Shown here: piece after piece, positions 14,887 to 22,787 of the stretch
How positions within the stretch are numbered: the first letter of the stretch is position 1
How the letters are laid out: the number at the start of each line of letters is the position of its first letter
Assembly (NCBI GenBank): GCA_023451395.1
Contig: JAEXZL010000202.1
Location: 1 to 30,167 of the forward strand
DNA length: 30,167 nt
Origin: Bacillota bacterium
GTDB taxonomy: Bacteria; Bacillota; Clostridia; Clostridiales; Clostridiaceae
Direction of reading: 5' to 3'
Position numbers and translations under genes: made by a program
Notes under the pieces: generated by a model
What the model saw: the letters and a program-made list of their open reading frames with translations, nothing else
Databases searched by the model: none
Told to the model about the DNA's origin: nothing

Positions 14887-15220
14887 AACCTTCAATTAAT
14901 TCTACTCTTTCAATTGATTCAATCCTAAAAATATGTGTTTTAATAAGACCTTTTTTATCGGCAAAAGTAAACTTAATCCATTCATCATCAACATCTAATA
15001 TAGTACATTCAATTTCTCTTTTAGGAGCTATTAATATAGCTTCATCACTTATCAATATACATTTCTTATTTATAATTTCAGATAATATTTTAGACATAGA
15101 TAATTCTCCCCTCATATTTCTTTCAAGTTTTTTTATTTTTGATTCTATTTTTTTAATCTTACTTGGATATGAAGAATAACAACATATAATTACGATTGCA
15201 ACAAATCCTAACCACTCCAA
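14885..15220 (-). CDS. Small membrane-anchored protein of unknown function
   Basis: 111 residues; not recognised as a named family. It has an N-terminal hydrophobic anchor (about residues 3-16, LGFVAIVIICCY), then a lysine/glutamate-rich stretch with a heptad look (KIKKIESKIKKLERNM, about 21-36), then a compact C-terminal part rich in beta-type residues with conserved-looking CTILDVDDEWIKFTF and HIFRIESIERVEL, possibly a small beta barrel. The start is a TTG at 15220, supported by GGAGGG 6 nt upstream on the - strand and no usable in-frame ATG near it. It is the only - strand gene in the first 28 kb, convergent with secG and divergent from hppA. A role in membrane-associated RNA or protein binding is possible but unproven. 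Confidence 0.7.
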   Translation of the reverse strand: MEWLGFVAIVIICCYSSYPSKIKKIESKIKKLERNMRGELSMSKILSEIINKKCILISDEAILIAPKREIECTILDVDDEWIKFTFADKKGLIKTHIFRIESIERVELIEG

Positions 15221-15459
15221 AGCATTCCCTCCTTTTAGAAAATGAATAGATTTTATTCATTGTATATTACAATTGTTAATTAGCTTATATTCTTATTATA
15301 CATAACCTATGGATTATAATTCCAATGAAAACTATAATATCAGTAAGTAAAAAATACTTCATCTATCTCTAGGATTGATTTAGAATAAAAAATGTGATAT
15401 TTTATCGATTTAAAGGACTAAAAGTTTTTTACCTTGTAAAAACAATGGAATAATGTGTA

Positions 15460-15480
15460 ATGTAAACGATTATGTTACAT
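15460..15480. promoter_or_regulatory. Inverted repeat ATGTAA-N9-TTACAT upstream of hppA (possible CcpA-type site)
   Basis: The arms pair perfectly, and the left half reads TGTAAACG, matching the first half of a catabolite-responsive element (TGWAANCG). The right half departs from the standard element but fits the TGTAA / TTACA flexible-spacing variant that I recall being reported for clostridial CcpA. Location is about 50 bp upstream of the predicted hppA -10. Confidence 0.4.
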
Positions 15481-15527
15481 AATATCTTGAATTTTGCGAA
15501 AAAAGTATACACTAATTGAACACTGTG

Positions 15528-15536
15528 TGATATTAT
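15528..15536 (+). promoter_or_regulatory. Candidate extended -10 promoter of hppA
   Basis: TGATATTAT provides an extended -10 (TGn plus TATTAT); TTGAAC at 15516-15521 is too close to be its -35. The predicted start near 15543 would leave a leader of about 40 nt. Confidence 0.4.
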
Positions 15537-15582
15537 ATATTTATTAATAATTCATACTTTTTATAAGCTTGGAGGGAATAAT

Positions 15583-17601
15583 ATGGTTAGTTCTATTGTA
15601 CTTGCCGTGAGCGGAATAGCGGCACTTTTATTTGCTTTTTTTCTTACAAAGAATATCTCTGGAGAATCAGAAGGAAATGAAAGAATGAAGGAAATTGCAG
15701 GATATATACAACAAGGAGCTATGGCATTTTTAAGAAGGGAGTATAAATATTTAGCGATATTTATTACTCTTGTAGCAATAGTTATAGGTGTGTTCATAAA
15801 CATACCGACAGCTGTATGCTTTGTTGTTGGTGCAGTATTCTCAATACTTGCAGGCTTCTTTGGAATGAAGGTTGCAGTTAAGTCAAATGTAAGAACTGCA
15901 GAAGCTGCAAAAAGTGGACAGCAGAAAGCTCTAAAAATTGCCTTTTCTGGTGGAGCTGTTATGGGTATGTCCGTTGTAGGCTTAGGAGTCATAGGACTTG
16001 GAATACTAGCAATTGCTTTTGATATGAATAGTTCTTATTTAACAGGCTTTGGCCTTGGAGCCAGCTCTATAGCGCTTTTTGCAAGAGTAGGTGGAGGAAT
16101 CTATACTAAGGCTGCGGATGTTGGTGCTGATTTAGTAGGTAAGCTTGAGGCAGGGATACCCGAGGACGATCCTAGAAATCCAGCAGTTATTGCAGATAAT
16201 GTAGGTGATAACGTAGGTGATGTTGCCGGTATGGGAGCAGATCTTTTTGAATCCTATGTGGGAGCAATTATATCCGCTATAACCCTTGGAGCAGTGGCTT
16301 ATCAAGGGGAGCAGGGAATTATCTTCCCTATGATTTTGGCTGCGGCAGGGGTAATAGCATCAATCATAGGAGCTTTAGTGGTAAGAAGCAATAAGAATGA
16401 AAACCCTCAAAAAGCTTTAAATATGGGAACTTATATTTCCGGTGTCATATTAGTGATCAGTTCAGCAGTTATAGGCTATAAGGTTTTTGGAGATTTTAAG
16501 GGCTTTATGGCAATAGCAGCAGGATTAATTGTAGGTCTTTTAATTGGTAAGATTACTGAGGTTTATACTTCAGCTGATTATAAAAGTGTTAAAGAGGTTG
16601 CTAGACAATCTGAGACAGGCTCTGCAACCACAATAATATCTGGACTTGCAGTAGGAATGAAATCTACTGTATGGCCTATAGCTTTAATAGCAGTAGGTAT
16701 ACTCTTTTCCTATTTTGTTTTAGGAGGAAATTCAAATCCTACCTTAGGTCTTTACGGAATTTCTCTTGCGGCAGTTGGAATGCTTTCTACTACTGGTATG
16801 GTTGTATCTGTTGATGCCTATGGACCAATCGCGGATAATGCTGGAGGTATTGCTGAAATGGCAGGCCTTCCTCACTCTGTAAGAGAAGTCACTGATAAGC
16901 TTGACTCTGTTGGTAATACAACTGCTGCTATAGGAAAAGGCTTTGCTATAGGCTCTGCAGCCTTAACAGCCTTAGCACTTTTTGCTTCCTATGCTCAGGC
17001 AGTTAATGTAACTGCTATAGATCTTTTAGCCCCAACAACTTTAATTGGAGTATTAATAGGAGCAATGCTTCCCTTCCTATATGGAGCCCTTACCATGGAA
17101 TCTGTAGGTAGAGCAGCTAATCAGATGGTTGAAGAGGTTAGAAGGCAGTTTAAGGAAATTCCTGGAATAATGGAAGGAAAAGCAACACCTGAATATGGAA
17201 CCTGTATAGATATTTCTACAGGTGCAGCTTTAAAGGAAATGATATTACCAGGTATTTTGGCTATCGTTATTCCTTTAGCCGTTGGTCTATTATTAGGAGC
17301 CGAAGCCTTAGGTGGACTTATAGGAGGTGCAATTGCTACCGGTGTGCTTATGGCAATCCTCATGTCAAATGCTGGAGCTGCTTGGGATAACTCTAAGAAA
17401 TATATAGAGTCTGGTGTTCATGGCGGAAAAAATAGCCCTGCCCATAAGGCTGGTATCGTTGGAGACACTGTAGGAGATCCTTTCAAGGATACATCAGGAC
17501 CTGCACTAAATATACTTATAAAGCTTATGACAATAGTTTCAGTAGTATTTGCACCTCTCATAGTTAAGTATGGAGGAATACTTTTAAGCTTCATAAAATA
17601 A
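15583..17601 (+). CDS. hppA: Membrane-bound ion-translocating pyrophosphatase
   Basis: 672 residues, very hydrophobic with about 15-16 membrane spans expected for the family. The catalytic cytoplasmic loop is clear: GGGIYTKAADVGADLVGK followed by EDDPRNPAVIADNVGDNVGD, and the C-terminal GAAWDNSKKYIE with GDTVGDPFKDTSGP. It hydrolyses PPi made by biosynthesis and pumps Na+ or H+ outward. GNTTAAIGKG has Ala where K+-independent enzymes have Lys, so a K+-dependent enzyme is predicted; Na+ versus H+ is not settled by what I can see. GGAGGG precedes the ATG. It is monocistronic, with a terminator behind it. Conserving PPi energy fits a fermentative anaerobe. Confidence 0.96.
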   Translation: MVSSIVLAVSGIAALLFAFFLTKNISGESEGNERMKEIAGYIQQGAMAFLRREYKYLAIFITLVAIVIGVFINIPTAVCFVVGAVFSILAGFFGMKVAVKSNVRTAEAAKSGQQKALKIAFSGGAVMGMSVVGLGVIGLGILAIAFDMNSSYLTGFGLGASSIALFARVGGGIYTKAADVGADLVGKLEAGIPEDDPRNPAVIADNVGDNVGDVAGMGADLFESYVGAIISAITLGAVAYQGEQGIIFPMILAAAGVIASIIGALVVRSNKNENPQKALNMGTYISGVILVISSAVIGYKVFGDFKGFMAIAAGLIVGLLIGKITEVYTSADYKSVKEVARQSETGSATTIISGLAVGMKSTVWPIALIAVGILFSYFVLGGNSNPTLGLYGISLAAVGMLSTTGMVVSVDAYGPIADNAGGIAEMAGLPHSVREVTDKLDSVGNTTAAIGKGFAIGSAALTALALFASYAQAVNVTAIDLLAPTTLIGVLIGAMLPFLYGALTMESVGRAANQMVEEVRRQFKEIPGIMEGKATPEYGTCIDISTGAALKEMILPGILAIVIPLAVGLLLGAEALGGLIGGAIATGVLMAILMSNAGAAWDNSKKYIESGVHGGKNSPAHKAGIVGDTVGDPFKDTSGPALNILIKLMTIVSVVFAPLIVKYGGILLSFIK

Positions 17602-17618
17602 TATAAAAAAATAATGAT

Positions 17619-17656
17619 GCTCAGGGGCATATATTTACCTCTGAGCTTTAATTTTT
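17619..17656 (+). terminator. Terminator after hppA
   Basis: A 9-bp stem (GCTCAGGGG / CCTCTGAGC, one G-T pair), 10-nt loop, then TTTAATTTTT. Confidence 0.8.
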
Positions 17657-17687
17657 CATAATAGCTATGTGTTTTACAAAATGTTTC

Positions 17688-17716
17688 TTGTATTATAAAA
17701 AATAATGTAATATAGT
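17688..17716 (+). promoter_or_regulatory. rnr promoter
   Basis: TTGTAT (17688-17693), exactly 17 nt, TATAGT (17711-17716). The predicted start near 17723 gives a leader of about 70 nt. Confidence 0.6.
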
Positions 17717-17794
17717 AAGCATTAACAGGGGTTATTATGGGAAAAATATAAGGAATATTTCCTGAGAAATAATACTGTTATTGGAGGTGTTTAT

Positions 17795-20014
17795 ATGAAT
17801 ATAAAAAAGGTACTATTGGAATTTATGAGAGAAAAGGCTTATAAGCCAATGGATATTCAGGAGCTTGCGCAGGTATTTAATATAGAAAAAAATGAATACA
17901 AGAGCTTTAAGAAGGTTTTAAAAACCATGGAAAGGGAAGGACTTATAATAAGGACTAGAGCTGATAAGTTTGGACTTCCTAAAAAGATGGGCTTGGTAGC
18001 TGGTAAAATCTCTGTACATCAAAGGGGCTATGGCTTCGTTATACCTGAAGAAGAGGGAGTAACAGATGTGTTTATCCCAAGCTCTATGATGAATGGTGCA
18101 ATGAATGGAGATAAGGTTATAGCAAAGGTTACCAAGGAGGATACTGCTGGGAAACGTCGTGAAGGTGAGATTACAAGGATAGTAGAAAGAACTATTAAGA
18201 CCTTGGTAGGTGTTTATGAAGACAGCAAGAGCTTTGGCTTTGTTGTGCCTGAGGACAAAAAGCTTCAGAGGGATATCTTCATACCCAAATCTGAAAAGGC
18301 GAATGCTAAAACCGGTGATCTTGTGGTGGTGGAAATTACAAAATATCCGGAGCAGAGGAGAAATCCAGAGGGAAAAATAATTGATGTATTAGGTAAAAAG
18401 GGCGATAAGGGCATTGATATTCTTACAATAATTAAAAAATTTGCCCTTCCTGAGGAATTTCCTGAAAAGGTTATAAACTATGTAGAGGCTATACCAGAAG
18501 AGATTCCTAAGGGTGAATACAAAAGACGTAAGGATCTTAGAGAAGTAAAGATGGTAACTATAGATGGAGAAGATGCAAAGGATTTAGATGATGCTGTGTC
18601 CATTGAAAGATTACCTAAGGGAAGATTTAAGCTAGGAGTACATATAGCAGATGTTACTTATTACGTTAAAGAAAAGAGTCCTCTAGATAAAGAAGCTTTA
18701 GAAAGAGGTACATCCGTATACCTTATTGATAGGGTTATTCCCATGCTTCCTAAGAAGCTTTCCAACGGGCTTTGCTCTTTGAATCCTAAGGTTGATAGAC
18801 TTGCCCTTAGCTGTATTATGACTATAGATAAGAGTGGCAAGGTATTAGAGCATGAGATTGTAGAAAGCATAATAAGAACTAATGAGAGAATGACATATAC
18901 AGATGTAACAAAGATTCTTAAGGATAAGGATGAAGAACTTATTGCTAGATACTCAGACTTTTATGATGATTTTGTTGCCATGGAAGAGCTATGCAATATA
19001 CTAAATAAAAAACGTACAGCCAGAGGGGCTATAGATTTTGATTTTGAGGAATCTAAGATTACCCTTGATGAGAAGGGAAAACCTATAAGCGTGAAGCCTT
19101 ATGATAGGGAAATTGCTAATAGAATAATTGAGGAATTTATGCTTATATGCAACGAAACTATAGCTGAGCATATGTATTGGACTAATATTCCCTTTGTATA
19201 TAGAGTTCATGAGAATCCCGATGATGAAAAGCTTCAAAGATTCTCTACCTTTGTGCATAACTTAGGCTATACCCTAAGAATGGGCAAGGAAGTTCATCCA
19301 AGACTTCTTCAGGAAATATTAGACAAGGTCAAGGGAAGCAAAGAGGAAACTATAGTAAGCACACTCCTTCTAAGATCTATGATGCAGGCTAGATATTCAC
19401 CGGAAAGTCTTGGACATTTTGGCCTTGCTGCGAGATTTTATACTCATTTTACCTCTCCTATAAGAAGGTATCCTGACCTACAGATTCACAGGATTATAAA
19501 AGAATTCATAAATGGTAAAATCAGTGATGAAAGGATAAAAAAGCTTGAAAAAGCTGTAGAAAGAGCATCTAAACAGTCCTCGGAAATGGAAAGAGTAGCA
19601 CAGGAGGCTGAAAGAGAAGTGGAGGATCTTAAAAAGGCTGAATATATGAAGGAGAGAATTGGAGAGGAATTTACTGGATTAGTGTCCTCTATAACCAGCT
19701 TTGGTATGTTTGTTCAGCTTGAAAATACTATAGAAGGTCTTGTACACATAAGCGATTTAGATGATGATTTTTATGTGTATGATGAAAATCATCTGACCCT
19801 CACTGGAGAAAGAACTAAAAAACTTTATCGTTTAGGAGACTTTGTTAAAGTAACATGTACAAAAGTGGATATAGACACTAGAGAAATCTATTTTAATTTA
19901 CTATCCCAGGAGGATTCTGAAGAGGAAACAAATTTATCAGAGAATTTGGAAGAAAAAGTTGATATTCAAGCTTTTAAATATGAAGAATCCGATGATAATT
20001 TTAAAAAAGTTTAA
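17795..20014 (+). CDS. rnr: Ribonuclease R
   Basis: 739 residues in the RNase R order: N-terminal helix-turn-helix (about 1-65), two cold-shock-like OB folds (HQRGYGFVIPEEEGVTDVFI and the SKSFGFVVPEDKKLQRDIFI region), the catalytic RNB domain with DGEDAKDLDDAVSIE (the four metal-binding aspartates) and HFTSPIRRYPDLQIHR, then a C-terminal S1 domain (GLVSSITSFGMFVQLENTIEGLVHISDL). It is a 3'-to-5' exonuclease that degrades structured RNA and, with tmRNA-SmpB, the mRNAs of stalled ribosomes. The C-terminal tail is acidic, unlike the basic tail of E. coli RNase R. GGAGGTG at 17782-17788 supports the ATG. Its usual neighbour smpB is about 5.8 kb away here. Confidence 0.96.
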   Translation: MNIKKVLLEFMREKAYKPMDIQELAQVFNIEKNEYKSFKKVLKTMEREGLIIRTRADKFGLPKKMGLVAGKISVHQRGYGFVIPEEEGVTDVFIPSSMMNGAMNGDKVIAKVTKEDTAGKRREGEITRIVERTIKTLVGVYEDSKSFGFVVPEDKKLQRDIFIPKSEKANAKTGDLVVVEITKYPEQRRNPEGKIIDVLGKKGDKGIDILTIIKKFALPEEFPEKVINYVEAIPEEIPKGEYKRRKDLREVKMVTIDGEDAKDLDDAVSIERLPKGRFKLGVHIADVTYYVKEKSPLDKEALERGTSVYLIDRVIPMLPKKLSNGLCSLNPKVDRLALSCIMTIDKSGKVLEHEIVESIIRTNERMTYTDVTKILKDKDEELIARYSDFYDDFVAMEELCNILNKKRTARGAIDFDFEESKITLDEKGKPISVKPYDREIANRIIEEFMLICNETIAEHMYWTNIPFVYRVHENPDDEKLQRFSTFVHNLGYTLRMGKEVHPRLLQEILDKVKGSKEETIVSTLLLRSMMQARYSPESLGHFGLAARFYTHFTSPIRRYPDLQIHRIIKEFINGKISDERIKKLEKAVERASKQSSEMERVAQEAEREVEDLKKAEYMKERIGEEFTGLVSSITSFGMFVQLENTIEGLVHISDLDDDFYVYDENHLTLTGERTKKLYRLGDFVKVTCTKVDIDTREIYFNLLSQEDSEEETNLSENLEEKVDIQAFKYEESDDNFKKV

Positions 20015-20369
20015 ATAATCTTACAATTAATCTATAAAGTAACATATATTATAAGTAGAATTTTAAAATTGTTTAATAATTAACAATTAAAATAATTGAA
20101 TTGTTATTGTAAACTATTTCAAAGTGTAGTAAAGTATAAATAGAGATACTTACGGCTGAGATTTGGAGAAGTCGCAATTAAGAACCGTCTTAAATTGCGA
20201 CCTTTTTTATACCCTAAATTAGTGTTTTTATAAAATAAAAGGCCTCTATAGCAATGATAAATAAAGATAAGAGTGATAATTTATATAAAAATTTTATATA
20301 ATTACATTGGATAGAATTTATGAGACAACCTATATAGAAAAAGTAACATTACGGAGGGAGTGGATTTAT
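20015..20369 (+). other. rnr-glpP intergenic region with leader-like hairpins
   Basis: 355 nt without a credible gene. It contains a 7-bp dyad AATTGTT / AACAATT (20067-20088), a hairpin GTAAAGTAT / ATACTTAC with one bulged A (20129-20153), an intrinsic terminator (20171-20208), and then about 160 nt before the glpP start with no obvious promoter of consensus quality. Either this is the late 3' end of the rnr transcript, or an untranslated leader of glpP with an attenuator. Confidence 0.55.
20171..20208 (+). terminator. Intrinsic terminator upstream of glpP
   Basis: GTCGCAATT (20171-20179) pairs with AATTGCGAC (20193-20201), extended by AAG/CTT past one bulged A, with a 6-nt loop and then six T's. 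It lies 157 nt after the rnr stop and 162 nt before glpP. Distance from rnr and its position ahead of an antiterminator gene make a regulated leader terminator plausible. Confidence 0.8.
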
Positions 20370-20930
20370 ATGGCGGATTTAGAAAACCTTCTTATAGAAA
20401 ATCCTATTGTAGCAGCAATTAGAAATAATAGTGACCTTGAAAAGGTAGTTTTATCCAATGTGAAAATTGTTTTTATTCTTTATGGATCAATATCTAACAT
20501 TGTACATATATGTAATACCCTTAAGGAGCATAAAAAGGTGGTTTTTGTTCATTTAGATCTTATAGATGGATTGAAATCTGACCAAAAGGGTATTGAGTTT
20601 ATAAAAGAGGCAGCAAATCCTTTTGGTATCATAACTACTAAACAAGGGAATATAAAGCATGCAAAAAATCTCAACCTTTATACAATTCAAAGAATCTTTG
20701 TAATTGATTCACTTTCTTTAGAAACTGCTATTAAAAGCATACAGGTATCAATGCCTAGTGCTGTAGAGGTAATGCCTGGTGTAGCTAGCAAGATAATTAA
20801 TTCTTTAGAAAATGAGATTAGACTTCCTATAATTGCTGGAGGGCTAATAAATACTAAGAAAGAGGTTATGGAATCACTTTCTGCTGGAGCAATGGCTATT
20901 TCTACTACAGCTAAAGAACTTTGGGAATAG
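20370..20930 (+). CDS. glpP: Glycerol uptake operon antiterminator (glycerol-3-phosphate-responsive RNA-binding protein)
   Basis: 186 residues. It matches GlpP along its length: NPIVAAIRN at the N-terminus, VVFVHLDLIDGLKSDQKGIEFI, GIITTKQGNIKHAKNLNL, YTIQRIFVIDS, VEVMPGVASKII, LPIIAGGLINTKKEV and AGAMAISTT. This is a TIM-barrel-like fold; the Bacillus protein binds glycerol-3-phosphate and then glp leader RNA, preventing termination. I start at the ATG at 20370, with GGAGGG at 20353-20358 and NPI-VAAIRN at family-like distance; the longer frame from 20307 adds an unrelated N-terminus. Its position directly before glpK, glpF and dhaK supports the role. Confidence 0.93.
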   Translation: MADLENLLIENPIVAAIRNNSDLEKVVLSNVKIVFILYGSISNIVHICNTLKEHKKVVFVHLDLIDGLKSDQKGIEFIKEAANPFGIITTKQGNIKHAKNLNLYTIQRIFVIDSLSLETAIKSIQVSMPSAVEVMPGVASKIINSLENEIRLPIIAGGLINTKKEVMESLSAGAMAISTTAKELWE

Positions 20931-20960
20931 CAAGATATTATTTTTTATATTGTTGAAGAT

Positions 20961-20994
20961 GAAATTCCATACCTAAGGCCTTGTATGTAATTTC
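20961..20994 (+). promoter_or_regulatory. Hairpin in the glpP-glpK gap, possible GlpP target
   Basis: A 12-bp stem with one mismatch (GAAATTCCATAC / GTATGTAATTTC) encloses a loop containing the palindrome AAGGCCTT. It lies 30 nt after the glpP stop and about 30 nt before the glpK ribosome site. GlpP is known to act on leader hairpins of glpFK and glpD. The tail TTTCGTTTCC is a poor terminator tail, so it could be a binding site or a regulated weak terminator. Confidence 0.5.
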
Positions 20995-21035
20995 GTTTCC
21001 ATAGAGTAAATATTATAAAAAAGGGGAGGCACATT

Positions 21036-22529
21036 ATGGCAAAATACGTAATGGCACTAGACCAAGGGACAACTAGTTCAAGATGCATTATCTTTAATGA
21101 AAAGGGACTTATAGAGAGTGTATCACAGAAGGAATTTACTCAGATTTATCCAAAAGGTGGTTGGGTTGAACATGATCCTATAGAAATCTGGTCAACCCAG
21201 CTAGGTGTAGCAACAGAGGCTATGGCAAAAATAGGTATCAGCTATCAAGATATTGCTGCAATAGGTATCACAAATCAAAGAGAAACTACCGTTGTTTGGG
21301 ATAAGAGAACAGGAAAGCCTGTTTATAATGCCATAGTTTGGCAGTGCAGAAGAACCTCAGATACCTGTGATGCATTAAAGGAAAGAGGCTTAGTGGATAC
21401 ATTTAGAGCTAAGACTGGTTTGATCCTGGATGCATATTTCTCAGGAACAAAGGTTAAGTGGATATTGGATAATGTAGAGGGTGTTAGAGAAGAAGCTGAA
21501 AAGGGTAACATACTTTTTGGAAACATCGACACTTGGCTTATCTGGAATCTCACAAAGGGTAAGGTTCATGTAACAGATTACTCAAATGCATCAAGAACAC
21601 TCCTTTTTAACATTCATGAATTAAAGTGGGATGAAGAAATCCTTGAAATTTTAGATATACCTAAGGCAATGCTTCCTGAAGCTAAGCCATCTAGCTATGT
21701 ATATGGAATGACAGACCCAACATTATTTGGTGGAGAAATTCCAATAGCTGGTGTTGCTGGTGACCAGCAGGCAGCTTTATTCGGACAGTGCTGTTATGAG
21801 CCAGGTACTGCAAAGAACACTTATGGTACAGGCTGCTTCATGCTTATGAATACTGGTGAAAAGGCTGTTGAATCAAAGAATGGTCTATTAACCACTATAG
21901 CTTGGGGTATTGACGGCAAGGTTGAATATGCTCTTGAAGGAAGTATATTCATAGCTGGAGCTGCTATTCAGTGGCTTAGAGATGAATTAAGAATGATAAA
22001 GAATGCTGCAGATACTGAAGAATATGCTACAGCAGTAGAAGATACAAATGGCGTTTATGTAGTTCCTGCCTTCGTAGGACTTGGAGCACCTCATTGGGAT
22101 CAATATGCCAGAGGAGCTATTGTAGGTTTAACTAGAGGAGCTAAGAAGGAGCACTTAATAAGAGCTACTTTAGAATCTTTAGCATATCAGACCTATGATG
22201 TATTAAAGGCTATGGAAGAGGATTCAGGAATTAAGCTTCAGGCTCTTAAGGTTGATGGCGGAGCTTGCGCTAATAACTTCCTAATGCAGTTCCAATCAGA
22301 CATTCTTGGAGTTCAAGTTGATAGACCAGAAGTTATAGAAACTACAGCTCTTGGTGCTGCTTACCTAGCAGGATTAGCTGTTGGCTACTGGAAGAATACT
22401 GACGATGTTTGCAAGAACTGGGCAGTATCAAGAAACTTCGAAGCTTCCATGACTGATGAAAAGAGAGAAGAGCTATTAAAGGGCTGGCATAAGGCTGTTG
22501 GCAGATCTCTTGACTGGGAGAATAAATAA
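21036..22529 (+). CDS. glpK: Glycerol kinase
   Basis: 497 residues, full-length FGGY-family kinase. The N-terminal ATPase fold starts VMALDQGTTSSRCIIF; NAIVWQCRRT binds glycerol, followed by SGTKVKWIL, NASRTLLFNI, AGVAGDQQAALFGQ, TYGTGCFMLMNTG, and the C-terminal LKVDGGACANNFLMQFQSDIL. It makes glycerol-3-phosphate, both metabolite and inducer for GlpP. In many Firmicute GlpKs a histidine just before the FYGGE segment is phosphorylated by HPr; here that stretch reads DPTLFGGE and appears to lack the histidine, so direct PTS activation may be absent (by remembered alignment only). GGGGAGG precedes the ATG. A palindrome cluster and then glpF follow. Confidence 0.96.
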   Translation: MAKYVMALDQGTTSSRCIIFNEKGLIESVSQKEFTQIYPKGGWVEHDPIEIWSTQLGVATEAMAKIGISYQDIAAIGITNQRETTVVWDKRTGKPVYNAIVWQCRRTSDTCDALKERGLVDTFRAKTGLILDAYFSGTKVKWILDNVEGVREEAEKGNILFGNIDTWLIWNLTKGKVHVTDYSNASRTLLFNIHELKWDEEILEILDIPKAMLPEAKPSSYVYGMTDPTLFGGEIPIAGVAGDQQAALFGQCCYEPGTAKNTYGTGCFMLMNTGEKAVESKNGLLTTIAWGIDGKVEYALEGSIFIAGAAIQWLRDELRMIKNAADTEEYATAVEDTNGVYVVPAFVGLGAPHWDQYARGAIVGLTRGAKKEHLIRATLESLAYQTYDVLKAMEEDSGIKLQALKVDGGACANNFLMQFQSDILGVQVDRPEVIETTALGAAYLAGLAVGYWKNTDDVCKNWAVSRNFEASMTDEKREELLKGWHKAVGRSLDWENK

Positions 22530-22555
22530 AAACTTCTTTGGTGTCTCTTTGAGAA

Positions 22556-22620
22556 ATCTCTGGTGCCATCTCTGGTGCCAGGCACCAGAGACTTTACAAA
22601 TCTCCGGTGCCTGGCACCGG
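22556..22620. repeat. REP-like palindrome cluster (GGTGCC / GGCACC)
   Basis: ATCTCTGGTGCC is repeated in tandem at 22556-22567 and 22568-22579. The second copy forms an odd-centred palindrome TCTCTGGTGCC-A-GGCACCAGAGA (22569-22591). A second palindrome CCGGTGCC-T-GGCACCGG lies at 22604-22620, with ACTTTACAAAT between. It is GC-rich against AT-rich surroundings. Similar GGTGCC...GGCACC elements are repeated in many bacterial genomes and in some are linked to Y1 (REP-associated) transposases; none is encoded here. As RNA the two stems would lie between glpK and glpF. Confidence 0.8.
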
Positions 22621-22787
22621 ATAGCACTAGATATTTTAGAAGATTATGATTATTAGGTAAATATTAAGGGTTAATTTGCTTTTATTAGCTAATGTACAAG
22701 TTCAATGAAGCAGTTAATGAATTTTAATTAATCCCTTTAAGGTTTTTGTAATAATATTTAAAAAATCATTATTAGGGGGAAATATTA

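Larger units (their letters stand above)
15221..15582. other. Divergent intergenic region between the small - strand gene and hppA
   Basis: 362 nt without a credible coding frame. It holds the - strand ribosome site (15228-15233), a dyad AATGAATA / TATTCATT (15241-15261), the dyad at 15461-15479, and the hppA promoter region with its ribosome site. The rest is AT-rich with no further structure I can support. Confidence 0.6.

Noticed and set aside
15561..15992. 143-codon - strand frame over the hppA start
   Set aside because: It is antisense to the first membrane segments of hppA and covers its ribosome site; no independent support.
20153..20165. GGCTGAGA resembling the CTGAGA core of a TPP riboswitch before glpP
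   Set aside because: The remaining conserved TPP elements (GGGG...CTGAGA, ACCTGA-type pairing and spacing) are absent, and downstream genes have no thiamine link.
22534..22620. CRISPR-like repeat array after glpK
   Set aside because: Repeats are short, palindromic and adjacent or 12 nt apart, without uniform spacers, and there are no cas genes; it fits a REP-like cluster better.
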